Origin: Candidatus Kinetoplastibacterium oncopeltii TCC290E
Lineage (GTDB): Bacteria; Pseudomonadota; Gammaproteobacteria; Burkholderiales; Burkholderiaceae_B
Assembly: GCF_000340865.1 (NCBI RefSeq)
Contig: NC_020299.1
Span: 310,001-374,000 of the forward strand
Length of the DNA: 64,000 bases
Direction of reading: 5' to 3'
The notes beneath the pieces are model-generated. The model was not told the origin of the DNA. It made no database searches and worked only from the letters and a program-made list of their open reading frames with translations. How positions within the stretch are numbered: position 1 is the stretch's first letter; the number at the start of each line of letters is the position of its first letter. Positions 43,867 to 53,599 of the stretch are shown piece after piece. The translations under genes and the position numbers were made by a program.

Positions 43867-46158
43867 ATGTCTTTATTTAGAGTAAATATATTATTAGCAT
43901 TTGCTGCATTTCTATTTCCTGTAGTTTCTTATACTTCTAGCGATTTTGTTGTGCAAGATATATATATAGATGGAATTAATAAAGTTGATAGATCTGTAAT
44001 TATTGAAAAATTGCCATTCAAAATAGGAGAAAAAATATCAGAACAAGAGTTATCTAGAACCGTAAATAATTTATATGATATCGGTTTTTTTGATGATGTT
44101 TCTATAAAAATAGAAAATGATATTGCTATTATTAGTGTTAAAGAAATGCCTCTTTTACATTCAGTTGAATTTCACGGAGTTAATAATTTTAGTAAAGAGT
44201 ATATGCTAAATATTTTAAATAAATTTAATTTTATTGAAGGATCTTTTTTAAACCTAAATTCTTTAAACAAAATTAAAAATGAAATAAAGCTTAATTATTC
44301 TGCTAAAGGTATACACGGTATAGAAATATCTGTAGACAAAAAAATTCTTTCTAATGAATTAGTTGACATTAGTTTTAATATTGATGAAGGTCCTATATCA
44401 AAAATAAGAAGTATTCATATAAAAGGCAATAAAATTTTTTCAGAAAAATCATTATTAAAGTTATTCAAGTCTAATTCTACTAATTTGTTTTCTTGGTACA
44501 AAAAAAATGATGTATTTATCAGTGATATTCTAGAATCTGATTTAGATAGATTACGTGTTTTTTATATGAATAACGGTTATGCTGATTTTAAAGTCCAAGA
44601 TCAAAAGATTAATTTTTCCTATAATAAAGATATGGTAGATATACTTATTTCTATCGATGAAGGATCATTGTATAAAATCAACGATATAAAATTACTATGT
44701 AATTCATGTGAGCTTTATAAAAAGGTTTTTGATATAATAAAAATTAAGAATGGTGATATATATTCTATATCTAATATTAATAATACCATTCTTTCAATAA
44801 GAGAATATTTAGGCAATTTTGGATTTGCTTTGGCTGATATAAATTTTTTCATAGAAACTAAAGAAGCAGAATCTTTGATTGATATTATTTTTAGTGTAGA
44901 TATCGGAGATACTGTTTATATTAACAAAATTAATATAACAGGTAATTCTTATACACATGATAAAGTAATAAGAAGAGAACTGCGTCAGCTTGAATCGTCG
45001 ATATATAATCATCAAAAAATCAAATTATCTAAAGAAAAACTAGATAGGTTGGGTTTTTTTAATAAGGTTGTGATGGAATTTAATTCATGTCCTGATTCTA
45101 ACGATCTTGTTGATATAAATATAGATGTTGAAGAAAAGCCTACAGGTATTTTTAATATTGGTTTTGGCTATGGTTCTTCAGATAAGACTGTTTTTTCTGC
45201 TATGGTAAGTGATGAAAACCTATTTGGAAATGGTTCAGAGTTAACGCTACAGCTAAATCGTAGCAAAGCAAACAGCTCAGCCACTATATCATATACGGAT
45301 CCATATTTTTTAGATAAGAAAATCAAAAGTACTATAATGCTTGATTATAAAATCAATAATCAGCATGAAGTAGGTAATAATTGTAAAATTAAATCCTTTA
45401 AGCAAGGATTTAATTTAGAGATTCCTATCTCAGAATCAAGTGCCTTATCCTTTGGTTCTTCCATAGAGCAAAATAACATTATTTCCTTTAACAAATTATC
45501 TTCAGTTTATAATAGATTTGTAAATCAATATGGTTGTAACACAAAATCAATTAACATAAATTTAGGCATATCAGATGATACTCGTGATAGTAATGTTTTC
45601 CCAAGAGTAGGTTCGTTTAAAGGTGCAAAATTAGATTTTTCATTTATGGATATGAAGTATTTTCTTATAACTGCTAATTATCAACGTTATCTACTATTTG
45701 CTGATAAATATATAGTATCTATCAATGGACTGATTGATTATGGAATAAGTTACGGTAGTAAAGATTATCCATCTATAAAAAATATGTATGCAGGTGGAAT
45801 AGGTAGTGTTCGTGGCTATAGAAATTCCTCTGTAGGTCCTAGAGATTTTTTTACTGGAGAGTATATTGGAGGGTCTAAACGTATTTTAGCTAATGCCCAA
45901 TTTTATATACCTCTTCCGAATGAATCTGTAGATAAAACTTTAAGGCCTTTTTTATTTATCGATTCTGGTAGAGTTTTTAATGAAAGCATTAAAAAATATA
46001 ATGATTCTATTGATTGTGGATGGCGATATTCTGCTGGTTTAGGTGTTTCTTGGAAATCTCCAGTTGGAATTATGCAGATTTCTTATGGAGTGCCTTTGAA
46101 TAGACATATTGACGATGACATACAAAATCTGCAAATACAATTGGGAACTAATTTTTGA
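43867..46158 (+). CDS. bamA: Outer-membrane protein assembly factor BamA
   Basis: Central subunit of the BAM complex that inserts beta-barrel proteins into the outer membrane. 763 residues. A signal peptide spans about 1-24 (NILLAFAAFLFPVVSYTSS). Five POTRA domains follow (about 25-420, first with VQDIYIDGINKVDRSVI). The barrel starts with GIFNIGFGYGSSDKT. GGIGSVRGYRNSSVGPRD contains the loop-6 VRGY motif. The protein ends in Phe, the expected C-terminal signature. Its presence indicates an outer membrane with barrel proteins. Confidence 0.97.
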   Translation: MSLFRVNILLAFAAFLFPVVSYTSSDFVVQDIYIDGINKVDRSVIIEKLPFKIGEKISEQELSRTVNNLYDIGFFDDVSIKIENDIAIISVKEMPLLHSVEFHGVNNFSKEYMLNILNKFNFIEGSFLNLNSLNKIKNEIKLNYSAKGIHGIEISVDKKILSNELVDISFNIDEGPISKIRSIHIKGNKIFSEKSLLKLFKSNSTNLFSWYKKNDVFISDILESDLDRLRVFYMNNGYADFKVQDQKINFSYNKDMVDILISIDEGSLYKINDIKLLCNSCELYKKVFDIIKIKNGDIYSISNINNTILSIREYLGNFGFALADINFFIETKEAESLIDIIFSVDIGDTVYINKINITGNSYTHDKVIRRELRQLESSIYNHQKIKLSKEKLDRLGFFNKVVMEFNSCPDSNDLVDINIDVEEKPTGIFNIGFGYGSSDKTVFSAMVSDENLFGNGSELTLQLNRSKANSSATISYTDPYFLDKKIKSTIMLDYKINNQHEVGNNCKIKSFKQGFNLEIPISESSALSFGSSIEQNNIISFNKLSSVYNRFVNQYGCNTKSININLGISDDTRDSNVFPRVGSFKGAKLDFSFMDMKYFLITANYQRYLLFADKYIVSINGLIDYGISYGSKDYPSIKNMYAGGIGSVRGYRNSSVGPRDFFTGEYIGGSKRILANAQFYIPLPNESVDKTLRPFLFIDSGRVFNESIKKYNDSIDCGWRYSAGLGVSWKSPVGIMQISYGVPLNRHIDDDIQNLQIQLGTNF

Positions 46159-46199
46159 GCAATTTGATTTTTTATTTTATTAAGAGTGATATTTATATT

Positions 46200-46754
46200 A
46201 TGTTTAACTTTAAGTTTGATAAATTTATTTGTAATTTTTCTAGAAATACAAAAAATAAACTGATTTTCAAAACTCTTTTTATTTTCGTTTTTTTTGCTAC
46301 CGTACCTTTTCATTCTTTTGCTGAAGAAATAAAAATAGGTTTTGTAAACACTGACCGTATTTTAAAAGAGTCTAATCCTGCTAAGGCATCACAAAAGAAA
46401 ATTGAAGTTGAGTTTAAAAAAAGAGATGAAGAGTTACAAAAACTAAGTCTAAGCTTGCGCTCTCAAATTGAAAAATTTGACAAAGAATCTTTGGTTATAT
46501 CAGAGAATGAAAAGATACAGCTACAGAGGAACTTGAATAATCTAGATGTGGATCTTCAACGCAAGCGTCGTGAATTTCAAGAAGATTTCAATAGAAGGAG
46601 AAATGAAGAATTTTCTTCTATTATCTCAATGGTAAATGAGAGCATTAAAAATATAGCAGAGCAAGATAATTTCGACCTAATACTACAGGATGCTATAGCA
46701 GTAAATCCTAGAATTGATATTACAGATCAGGTTATTAGCCTTTTAAATAAATGA
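46200..46754 (+). CDS. skp: Periplasmic chaperone Skp (OmpH)
   Basis: Trimeric chaperone that carries unfolded outer-membrane proteins across the periplasm. 184 residues. The ATG at 46200 is favoured; a TTG at 46155 overlapping the bamA stop would add 15 residues. The signal sequence has a long n-region and the hydrophobic core LIFKTLFIFVFFATVPFHSFA, cleaved before EEIKIG. The mature part begins IGFVNTDRILKESNPAK and continues as the long coiled coil (about 65-150) that forms the Skp tentacles. It follows bamA as usual. Confidence 0.93.
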   Translation: MFNFKFDKFICNFSRNTKNKLIFKTLFIFVFFATVPFHSFAEEIKIGFVNTDRILKESNPAKASQKKIEVEFKKRDEELQKLSLSLRSQIEKFDKESLVISENEKIQLQRNLNNLDVDLQRKRREFQEDFNRRRNEEFSSIISMVNESIKNIAEQDNFDLILQDAIAVNPRIDITDQVISLLNK

Positions 46755-46829
46755 TTTATACAATTAAGATAAATCTATAAACTTGGAGAAATGATTATCT
46801 TTATTTCACAACTATATTATAAATGTAAC

Positions 46830-47165
46830 AGACAACCTATAAAGGAGCTTTATATAAAACTATTATCTATTATAATGGAGTAAGGCTGGATAATCAGATA
46901 ATGATATATCACAATGTGAAAATAGGTGGATAACACAGCTATAGTTTGAGTTTGTATAGCATAATCAAATAAAGATGTATAATAGCTGGTACAGCTATGT
47001 TTCAGGTCAGTTAACTATTGTAAATGACGCTCATATGTCTGGGTTCTAATGCAATTAGATCAAATATTATAAAATCTAGTAGATGTACCAGTATTTATCC
47101 TTATTTTACTCATTTTGAAAGAAGAAAAATTATTAAATAATTTTTTAGAAAATGATAAATATATA
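46830..47165 (+). pseudogene. lpxD: lpxD remnant (UDP-3-O-acylglucosamine N-acyltransferase)
   Basis: Short in-order pieces of the LpxD left-handed beta-helix can be read. At 46844-46930 one frame gives GALYKTIIYYNGVRLDNQIM and continues with HNVKIG, matching RGALDDTVIExGVKLDNQIMIAHNVKIG. Around 47007-47045 GQLTIVNDAHMSG matches the GHLTIxDDVHISG coil. At about 47050-47130, in another frame, SNAIRSNIIKSS and TSIYPYFTHFERRK match the C-terminal TRSIxxPGxYTxxYPFxxHxEWxK. Frameshifts, stops and the loss of the N-terminal half (only 450 bp between skp and fabZ, against more than 1 kb needed) show a dead gene. Confidence 0.9.
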
Positions 47166-47204
47166 CTTAATAGTTTTATATTAGAAAATTTTAGGATTTT
47201 ATAG

Positions 47205-47657
47205 ATGGAATTAAATATACAGGATATAATGAAACGATTACCTCATCGTTATCCTATGTTGTTAGTAGACCGTGTACTTGAGATGATTCCCGGTAAATCT
47301 ATAGTAGCTATCAAAAACGTGTCTATTAATGAACCTTTTTTTAATGGTCATTTCCCACATCTTCCTATCATGCCAGGAGTTTTAATCATAGAGGCATTGG
47401 CACAATCAGCAGCTTTGTTTTCTTTTATAGATGATGGCAATCTTGGGAAGATTGATATTAATACAGCATATTACTTAGTTGGTATTGATGAAACTCGTTT
47501 TCGGCGTCCAGTTGTGCCAGGTGATCAATTACGTTTAGAGGTTAATGCAGAACGTTTAAGTCGTTCTATTTGCAAATACAAAGCACGAGCCTTAGTAGAT
47601 TCTCAAATTGTAGCTGAAACTAAATTAATGTGTGCAATTCGCAAATTAAATGAATAG
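47205..47657 (+). CDS. fabZ: 3-hydroxyacyl-ACP dehydratase FabZ
   Basis: Dehydratase of type II fatty acid synthesis. 150 residues. [19 protein letters not shown] carries the active-site His, and [27 protein letters not shown] the active-site Glu region. Hot-dog fold, normal length. It is the only intact gene between the dead lpxD and lpxA. Fatty-acid synthesis needs it independently of lipid A. The old lpxA start codon overlaps its end. Confidence 0.98.
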   Translation: MELNIQDIMKRLPHRYPMLLVDRVLEMIPGKSIVAIKNVSINEPFFNGHFPHLPIMPGVLIIEALAQSAALFSFIDDGNLGKIDINTAYYLVGIDETRFRRPVVPGDQLRLEVNAERLSRSICKYKARALVDSQIVAETKLMCAIRKLNE

Positions 47658-47718
47658 AAATATACATTCAACTGCTATTGAAAATGTTTCAGATAATATT
47701 GATATTCTGTCGCTATAG
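47650..47718 (+). pseudogene. lpxA: lpxA remnant (UDP-GlcNAc acyltransferase, N-terminus)
   Basis: Starting at an ATG that overlaps the fabZ stop by 8 bp, the frame reads [16 protein letters not shown], the standard LpxA start (IHPTAIVDPxAxL), then meets a TAG at 47716. The following 200 bp (to about 47925) are too decayed to read. LpxA performs the first step of lipid A synthesis and is normally about 260 residues, which cannot fit here. Confidence 0.85.
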
Positions 47719-47929
47719 GACGCTACACAAGTTGACAGGAACTAAAGTATTCGTAAATTCAGGAACAAGTAGTAGTAGGTCATTGTGTTATTTACTATAA
47801 GTAAAAGATAATGTTTTTTTATGAGACATTGGCGTAGTTCCTAATTCTTAATGATAAAAAATATACATTAGGATTTATATAATTAATTATATATTATCGC
47901 AATAATATACCAGAAAAATTTTAAATTTT

Positions 47930-48019
47930 AACGCTATCAAGAATCTCTTAGCAATATTGCCAGGCAGTATACCTTCAGAAATTGTTATGCTATCTAAGCT
48001 AATGATGCGATTTTGTTAG
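47930..48019 (+). pseudogene. lpxB: lpxB remnant (lipid A disaccharide synthase)
   Basis: A 29-codon piece reads NLLAILPGSIPSEIVMLSK, matching the LpxB motif VxAxLPGSRxSEIxxLAP, and then stops. Only about 620 bp separate fabZ and rnhB, whereas lpxA plus lpxB need about 2 kb. The 260 bp to the right of the fragment, up to rnhB, are AT-rich with no recognisable reading and no gene. Order and strand are those of lpxB in Bordetella. Confidence 0.82.
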
Positions 48020-48279
48020 TAAGGCAAATTAGAGAGTTTTTAGTTTAAAAAGACCAGTATTTATTTATTATATTTTATCATTAATAACCCAAAAAATAAT
48101 GTTATGGAAATTAGGTCAGCAGCATTCTTATATTCTGTGAATTTAATTTCATAATGTTTTTACTGATGATCTTTTAGTTATTGTAACAAAATTATTAGAA
48201 ATTTTATTTATATTCATAATGAATTGAAAATAGATACAATTAATTTGATAGCATAAAACACATTTGAGACTTAAAAAAA

Positions 48280-48891
48280 ATGATTTATTCACAATCAAAA
48301 TATATAAACAATTATTCAGATATCATAGCTGGTGTTGATGAGGCAGGTAGAGGAGCATTAGCTGGACCAGTATATGCTGCAGCAGTTATTTTAGATAAAA
48401 GATTTCCTATTGAAGGTTTAAATGATTCTAAAAAATTATCTCCAAAAAAGCGAGAAGATTTATCCATTATAATAAAGCAAAAATCTATATGTTGGAGTGT
48501 TTCTAGTATAAATGTTAGTGACATAGATAATTTAAATATTTTGCAAGCAACTTTGCTAGCTATGAAGAACGCAGTATTAAAATTGCAAGTATTACCAGAC
48601 ATTGTTCTCATTGATGGTAATCAATCACCAAATTTAAAATATAAAGTAAGTACAATAGTGAAAGGTGATAGCACCATACCAGCAATATCAGCTGCTTCTA
48701 TAATAGCAAAAACAGAAAGGGATAAAGAAATGTTAAATTTACATTATCAATATCCATGCTATCTGCTCAATAAACACAAAGGCTATGGAACGAAAGAACA
48801 TATAATTTTGTTGAAAAAATATGGCCCATGTAAAGAACATAGAAAAAGTTTCTCTCCAGTAAAAACTTTTATCAGCATGCACTTAGGCTAA
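48280..48891 (+). CDS. rnhB: Ribonuclease HII
   Basis: Removes ribonucleotides and RNA primers from DNA-RNA hybrids. 203 residues. IIAGVDEAGRGALAGPVYAAAV contains the first acidic residues (Asp-Glu), VLIDGNQSP the third, and SIIAKTERDKEML the fourth with its conserved surroundings. HKGYGTKEH near the C-terminus is also typical. It converges with ppsR, the two stops overlapping by 9 bp. Confidence 0.97.
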   Translation: MIYSQSKYINNYSDIIAGVDEAGRGALAGPVYAAAVILDKRFPIEGLNDSKKLSPKKREDLSIIIKQKSICWSVSSINVSDIDNLNILQATLLAMKNAVLKLQVLPDIVLIDGNQSPNLKYKVSTIVKGDSTIPAISAASIIAKTERDKEMLNLHYQYPCYLLNKHKGYGTKEHIILLKKYGPCKEHRKSFSPVKTFISMHLG

Positions 48892-49716
48892 TTTACGATC
48901 TAGACCAATTTCTTGTAAGACAGTAGTTGCTATCTCCTCAATTGATTTTGTAGTTGTAGACAACCATGGTATACCGTCTCTTCTCATCATCTTTTCTGAC
49001 TCTGTTACTTCATAACGGCACTGCTCTATAGTAGAATAACTGCTATTAGGGCGTCTTTCATTCCTAACTTCTGATAGTCTTTCTGGGTGTATTGATAGAC
49101 CAAAAAGTTTATTTTTGTATGGAAATATTGTAGATGGTAAAGTATTTCTTTCAAAATCATCTGGTGTTAACGGAAAATTTGCAGCTTTTATAGCATATTG
49201 CATAGCTAAATACAGACTGGTTGGAGTTTTTCCACAACGAGATACACCTATTAAAATAACGTCAGCTTGATTTAATTGATGTACGAATTGACCATCATCA
49301 TGTGATAAGCTGAAATTTATAGCATCAATTCTATTGCGATATTTTTCCGTATTAGTCACATTATGTGATCTTCCTATAGAATTATTAGACTTATGACCTA
49401 TAAGTTGTTCTATGTTGCTTACAAAAGTACCGAATATATCTAAAAATATTCCGTTCGCACTACGTACAGTATTCATTATCTCATGGTTTACTAATGTACT
49501 AAATACGATAGGTAGATTACCTGTATCAAGTGCATTCTGATTGATTCTATTAACTACTTCTTTTGCTTTTTCTAGGGAGAATATGAATGGTAAGTGTATT
49601 TGTTTAAATTTCATTGTATCGAACTGCGATAAAACAGCATTGCTGAATGTTTCAGCGGTTATGCCTGTGCTATCTGATACAAGATACACTGTTCTTTCGA
49701 TGATGTTTTGTTTCAT
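48883..49716 (-). CDS. ppsR: PEP synthase regulatory protein (bifunctional kinase/pyrophosphorylase)
   Basis: DUF299 protein that inactivates PEP synthase by ADP-dependent phosphorylation and reactivates it by phosphorolysis. 277 residues. VYLVSDSTGITAETFSNAVLSQF is the conserved start, and the P-loop-like GVSRCGKTPTSLYLAMQ is in the middle. LFGLSIHPERLSEVRNERR and the substrate-side region near the C-terminus (MMRRDGIPWLSTTTKSIEEIA) are complete. It is divergent from its target ppsA, as in relatives. Confidence 0.96.
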   Translation of the reverse strand: MKQNIIERTVYLVSDSTGITAETFSNAVLSQFDTMKFKQIHLPFIFSLEKAKEVVNRINQNALDTGNLPIVFSTLVNHEIMNTVRSANGIFLDIFGTFVSNIEQLIGHKSNNSIGRSHNVTNTEKYRNRIDAINFSLSHDDGQFVHQLNQADVILIGVSRCGKTPTSLYLAMQYAIKAANFPLTPDDFERNTLPSTIFPYKNKLFGLSIHPERLSEVRNERRPNSSYSTIEQCRYEVTESEKMMRRDGIPWLSTTTKSIEEIATTVLQEIGLDRKLA

Positions 49717-49780
49717 TTATTTCAAATCCTTTTAAAAAAATTGATCTAATATTACATTTTAGAGCTTAAATAGTGATAGT

Positions 49781-49812
49781 TTGAAAATTTTCATTATAAT
49801 GGGCATTATTAT
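49781..49812 (+). promoter_or_regulatory. Candidate ppsA promoter
   Basis: In the 172-bp divergent ppsR/ppsA region, TTGAAA (49781-49786) is followed after 17 bp by CATTAT (49804-49809) and after 20 bp by TATTAT (49807-49812). A perfect TATAAT at 49795-49800 has no good -35. Which, if any, is used cannot be decided by eye. Confidence 0.3.
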
Positions 49813-49888
49813 CAGAATAATATGATAAATGTATTAATAGATTTAATTCTTTAATCATATTGTTTTTATATTTTTATAGGTGATTTAA

Positions 49889-52258
49889 ATGTCTTACATA
49901 ATTCCATTTGAGAAGTTACGTATGTCTGATGTAGCTTCAGTTGGTGGTAAAAACGCTTCTCTAGGTGAGATGATAAGTCAATTATCAGATGCTGGAGTCA
50001 GAGTTCCTAGTGGTTTTGCTACAACAGCACATGCCTTTCGAGATTTTTTAAAATCTTCTAACTTAGATGAAAAAATATCTGAAAAGTTAAGAAACTTGAA
50101 TCCGGATAATATTTATGAATTATCTAAAGCAGGATCTGAGATTCGAGATTTAATAATGAATACCAAATTTTCTGAGAATTTTGAAAAAAGTATAAGGGAT
50201 GCTTTCAAAAAATTAGATATTGATGGAAACGGATCATTCGCAGTTAGGTCTTCGGCTACTGCTGAAGATCTACCAGATGCTTCTTTTGCTGGTCAGCAAG
50301 AAACATTTCTTAATGTAGTAGGTATTGTAGATATTTTAGAAAAAATAAAGCATGTTTTTGCTTCCTTGTATAATGATAGAGCAATATCTTATAGAGTTCA
50401 TAAAGGATATGATAATACTGATGTTGCTTTATCTGCAGGCATACAAAAAATGGTTAGGTCAGATAAGGGAAGCGCTGGTGTAATGTTTACAATCGACACT
50501 GAATCTGGTTTTTCGGATGTTGTTTTTATAACTTCTTCATATGGTTTAGGCGAAACAGTTGTGCAAGGGGCTGTGAACCCAGATGAGTTTTATGTATTTA
50601 AAACTTCTTTGGAAAAGAATTTGGATGCTATAGTAAGCCGTCGTATCGGATCTAAATTAATTAAGATGGAATTTAACGATGATCTTAGTATTGGTTCTGC
50701 AGTCCGCACTGTTGATGTTAGTTTATCAGATAGAAATAAATATTCTTTAAATGACCAAGAGATTACTGAGCTAGCAAAATATGCTGTTATAATCGAGCGT
50801 CATTATGGTAGGCCTATGGATATCGAGTGGGGTAGAGATGGAATTGATGGCAAGATTTATATCTTGCAAGCTCGTCCAGAAACAGTACAGTCTCAACAAG
50901 TTAATAAAGATATTCAACAGCGTTATAAATTAAAGGCTACTGGTAAAATATTAATAAGTGGTAGAGCTATAGGACAAAAAATAGGATCGGGTCCAGTAAA
51001 GGTAGTTTTTGATACTTCAGAAATAGATAGAGTTCAAGCAGGTGATGTATTAGTTACAGACATGACTGACCCTAATTGGGAACCAGTAATGAAAAAAGCT
51101 TCAGCAATTGTAACAAATAGAGGAGGAAGAACTTGTCATGCTGCTATAATAGCTCGAGAGCTTGGTATTCCAGCTGTTGTTGGATGTGGCGATGCAACTA
51201 ATATCCTTAAAGATGGCCAAAATGTCACAGTTTCATGTTCAGAAGGTGATGAGGGTTATATATACGACGGACTGATAGAAACTGAGATTGAAGATGTATG
51301 TAGAGGAGATATGCCAAGCATAGATCTAAAAATAATGATGAATGTTGGTAATCCTCAGCTAGCTTTCGATTTTTCACAATTACCTAATAATGGTGTTGGT
51401 TTAGCTCGTTTAGAATTCATTATAAACAATAATATTGGAGTTCATCCTAAAGCTGTTTTAGATTATCCAAATGTTGATAATAATTTAAAGAAAGCAGTAG
51501 AGTCTTCTGCCAGAGGTTATTCTAGTCCACGTAAGTTTTTTATAGAAAAAATGTCAGAAGGTATTTCAACTATTGCTGCTGCTTTTTGGCCAAAACCGGT
51601 TATTGTTCGTTTATCTGATTTTAAATCAAATGAATATAGAAAGCTAATAGGTGGATCTAGATATGAGCCTGAAGAAGAAAATCCTATGCTGGGTTTTAGG
51701 GGTGCTTCTAGGTATATTGCTGGAGACTTTAAAGATTGTTTCCTTATGGAATGTGAAGCATTCAGAAAAGTTCGTAATGACATGGGATTGACTAATGTTG
51801 AAATAATGGTGCCTTTTGTCAGAACTGTTAACCAAGCTAAAAAGGTTATAGATTTATTAGCTGAAAATGGTTTAAAGAGAGGAGAAAATGGACTAAGAAT
51901 TATAATGATGTGTGAAATTCCTAGTAACGCTATTTTGGCAGAGAAATTCCTAGAATATTTTGATGGTTTTTCTATAGGATCTAATGATATGACCCAATTA
52001 ACTCTTGGTCTTGACAGAGATTCTGGAATGGAATTACTTGCTGCTGATTTTGATGAAAGGGATGAGGCTGTTAAATTCATGTTAAATAGAGCGATACAGT
52101 CGTGTATAAAATCCAAGAAATATATTGGTATTTGTGGACAAGGTCCTAGTGATCATCCTGATTTCGCTAAATGGTTAAAAGATAAGGGAATATCATCAAT
52201 ATCTTTGAATCCTGATTCTGTTGTTGATACTTGGAAGCTTCTAGCTAATAATAAGTAA
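49889..52258 (+). CDS. ppsA: Phosphoenolpyruvate synthase
   Basis: Converts pyruvate and ATP to PEP, AMP and phosphate, the entry to gluconeogenesis. 789 residues (E. coli 792). The N-terminal nucleotide-binding domain has [12 protein letters not shown] and [20 protein letters not shown]. The central phosphohistidine domain contains [19 protein letters not shown] with the catalytic His. The C-terminal PEP/pyruvate barrel has [31 protein letters not shown] and [14 protein letters not shown] terminator follows. Confidence 0.98.
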   Translation: MSYIIPFEKLRMSDVASVGGKNASLGEMISQLSDAGVRVPSGFATTAHAFRDFLKSSNLDEKISEKLRNLNPDNIYELSKAGSEIRDLIMNTKFSENFEKSIRDAFKKLDIDGNGSFAVRSSATAEDLPDASFAGQQETFLNVVGIVDILEKIKHVFASLYNDRAISYRVHKGYDNTDVALSAGIQKMVRSDKGSAGVMFTIDTESGFSDVVFITSSYGLGETVVQGAVNPDEFYVFKTSLEKNLDAIVSRRIGSKLIKMEFNDDLSIGSAVRTVDVSLSDRNKYSLNDQEITELAKYAVIIERHYGRPMDIEWGRDGIDGKIYILQARPETVQSQQVNKDIQQRYKLKATGKILISGRAIGQKIGSGPVKVVFDTSEIDRVQAGDVLVTDMTDPNWEPVMKKASAIVTNRGGRTCHAAIIARELGIPAVVGCGDATNILKDGQNVTVSCSEGDEGYIYDGLIETEIEDVCRGDMPSIDLKIMMNVGNPQLAFDFSQLPNNGVGLARLEFIINNNIGVHPKAVLDYPNVDNNLKKAVESSARGYSSPRKFFIEKMSEGISTIAAAFWPKPVIVRLSDFKSNEYRKLIGGSRYEPEEENPMLGFRGASRYIAGDFKDCFLMECEAFRKVRNDMGLTNVEIMVPFVRTVNQAKKVIDLLAENGLKRGENGLRIIMMCEIPSNAILAEKFLEYFDGFSIGSNDMTQLTLGLDRDSGMELLAADFDERDEAVKFMLNRAIQSCIKSKKYIGICGQGPSDHPDFAKWLKDKGISSISLNPDSVVDTWKLLANNK

Positions 52259-52274
52259 AATATAATATTTTGAA

Positions 52275-52311
52275 ATGCCATCTATAAGATATCTAATTTT
52301 GTGGATGGCAT
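52275..52311. terminator. Hairpin between convergent ppsA and smpB
   Basis: ATGCCATC (52275-52282) pairs with GATGGCAT (52304-52311), and the stem continues with weaker pairs. T-rich sequence follows on the plus strand (about 52316-52350). It is placed 17 bp after the ppsA stop. Confidence 0.65.
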
Positions 52312-52339
52312 CGTGGATTTTCGTATTTTATTTTTATTT

Positions 52340-52786
52340 TTATTTTAATTTATATTTATTATTCTTTCTTTCTTCTTCCCATTCTTTTTCTTTAATTGTT
52401 TGTCTTTTATCATAAGATTTTTTTCCTTTTCCTAAGGCTATATCTAATTTTATTAAATGTTTCTTGTAATGTAAATTCAAAGGCAATAGAGAGTAACCTT
52501 TTTGTTCTACTTTTCCTATTAATCGTTTTATCTGATCAGATTTCATCAATAATTTTCTACTGCGATAAGGGTCTATATTTACATGATTAGAAGCACTTAT
52601 CATTGGTGTTATATTCATGCCTATTATAAATAATTCTGTATCCCTTATTATTATATATCCATCTTTTATCTGAACTTGTTTGTTTCTTATAGACTTTACC
52701 TCCCATCCACAAAGCACTATACCTGCTTCATAGCTGTCTTCAATAAAATAATCGTGATATAATTTCCTATTCTCAGTTATTTTCAT
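52340..52786 (-). CDS. smpB: SsrA-binding protein SmpB
   Basis: Partner of tmRNA in rescue of stalled ribosomes. 148 residues. [21 protein letters not shown] and [19 protein letters not shown] are the conserved OB-barrel segments, [10 protein letters not shown] lies in the middle, and the C-terminal basic tail has [19 protein letters not shown]. The tmRNA gene itself is not seen in this window. It is divergent from ratA. Confidence 0.97.
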   Translation of the reverse strand: MKITENRKLYHDYFIEDSYEAGIVLCGWEVKSIRNKQVQIKDGYIIIRDTELFIIGMNITPMISASNHVNIDPYRSRKLLMKSDQIKRLIGKVEQKGYSLLPLNLHYKKHLIKLDIALGKGKKSYDKRQTIKEKEWEEERKNNKYKLK

Positions 52787-52827
52787 AATTTTTTCTAAAT
52801 ATATTATTGTGTTATTGTGTGTATGCT

Positions 52828-53268
52828 ATGCATAAAATATATAAATCTACTATACTTCCTTACAGTTCTAACCAAATGTTTGATCTAGTATCTAATATTG
52901 ATGAGTATCAAGATTTTATGCCTTGGTGCGGTGGATCAAAGATAGAGTATCACGATGACATTCAAACAAAAGCTTCTATAGTTATGATTATATATGGTAT
53001 TAGCAATAGTTTTACAACTATGAACAAGTATAAATATCCAAATAAAATTGATATAGAGTTAGTTGATGGACCGTTTTCATATTTATCAGGCAGTTGGACT
53101 TTTACAGAAAAAGTAAAAAATTCATGTATAGTTGAGTTCGAGTTAGAATACAGTTTTTCTAATAAATTATTAAGTATGATTATATCTCCAGTATTTAGTC
53201 GTATAGCTAATAGTTTTATATGTAAATTTAAAGAAAGAGCAAATCATATATATGGAGAAAAAGATTAA
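52828..53268 (+). CDS. ratA: RatA-type START-domain protein (ubiquinone-binding toxin family)
   Basis: 146 residues of the polyketide cyclase/START fold, family COG2867, next to smpB as in most Proteobacteria. MHKIYKSTILPYSSNQMFDLVSNIDEYQDFMPWC is the typical beginning. The end contains SNKLLSMIISPVFSRIANSF. Family members were named for inhibition of ribosome association and are related to CoQ10-binding Coq10. The ATG at 52828 is chosen because the family starts there; an in-frame TTG 21 bp upstream is possible. Overlaps rnfH by 17 bp. Confidence 0.93.
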   Translation: MHKIYKSTILPYSSNQMFDLVSNIDEYQDFMPWCGGSKIEYHDDIQTKASIVMIIYGISNSFTTMNKYKYPNKIDIELVDGPFSYLSGSWTFTEKVKNSCIVEFELEYSFSNKLLSMIISPVFSRIANSFICKFKERANHIYGEKD

Positions 53269-53599
53269 TATATCTGTATCTATTTGTTATATAAAAAATG
53301 ATGGTAAATCTTTCTTAAAAAAATTAATTATACCTGCAGGATCTACTATCAACGAAGCTATAATTTTTTCCAAAATTAACAGTTATTTCTTAGATATTGA
53401 TTATTACAATAATAATGTTGGTATATTTGGTAAAATAAAGACGATAGATACTATATTAGCTGATGGTGATAGAATAGAGATATATAGACCGTTGCTGAAT
53501 GATCCAAAAAAGTCCAGAAGAATTAAAAGTATTATTCAGAGAAAAAATATTAACCTTTTAAGAAAGGTAGGTGAAAATGTCAGCAAAAGAACATCATAG
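53252..53599 (+). CDS. rnfH: RnfH-family ubiquitin-like protein
   Basis: Beta-grasp protein of the RnfH family (about 100 residues), 115 here. ISVSICYIKNDGKSFLKKLIIPAGSTINEAI is the conserved beginning. NNNVGIFGKIKTIDTILADGDRIEIYRPLLNDPKKSRR is the family hallmark. The C-terminus is longer and basic. It overlaps ratA upstream by 17 bp and the next gene by 23 bp, so the three are likely translated together. The cellular role of the family is unknown. Confidence 0.92.
   Translation: MEKKINISVSICYIKNDGKSFLKKLIIPAGSTINEAIIFSKINSYFLDIDYYNNNVGIFGKIKTIDTILADGDRIEIYRPLLNDPKKSRRIKSIIQRKNINLLRKVGENVSKRTS

Noticed and set aside
46155..46199. Upstream TTG start for skp overlapping the bamA stop
   Set aside because: It would put 15 hydrophobic residues ahead of an already complete signal peptide. 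The ATG at 46200 is sufficient.
47107..47205. Short open frame before fabZ (begins KEEKLLNNFLEN)
   Set aside because: It overlaps the C-terminal lpxD remnant and is only AT-rich Asn/Lys/Leu sequence without a start of its own.
51517..52116. Open frame of 199 codons antisense to ppsA
   Set aside because: Long, but it mirrors the highly conserved C-terminal barrel of PEP synthase. No family resemblance on its own.
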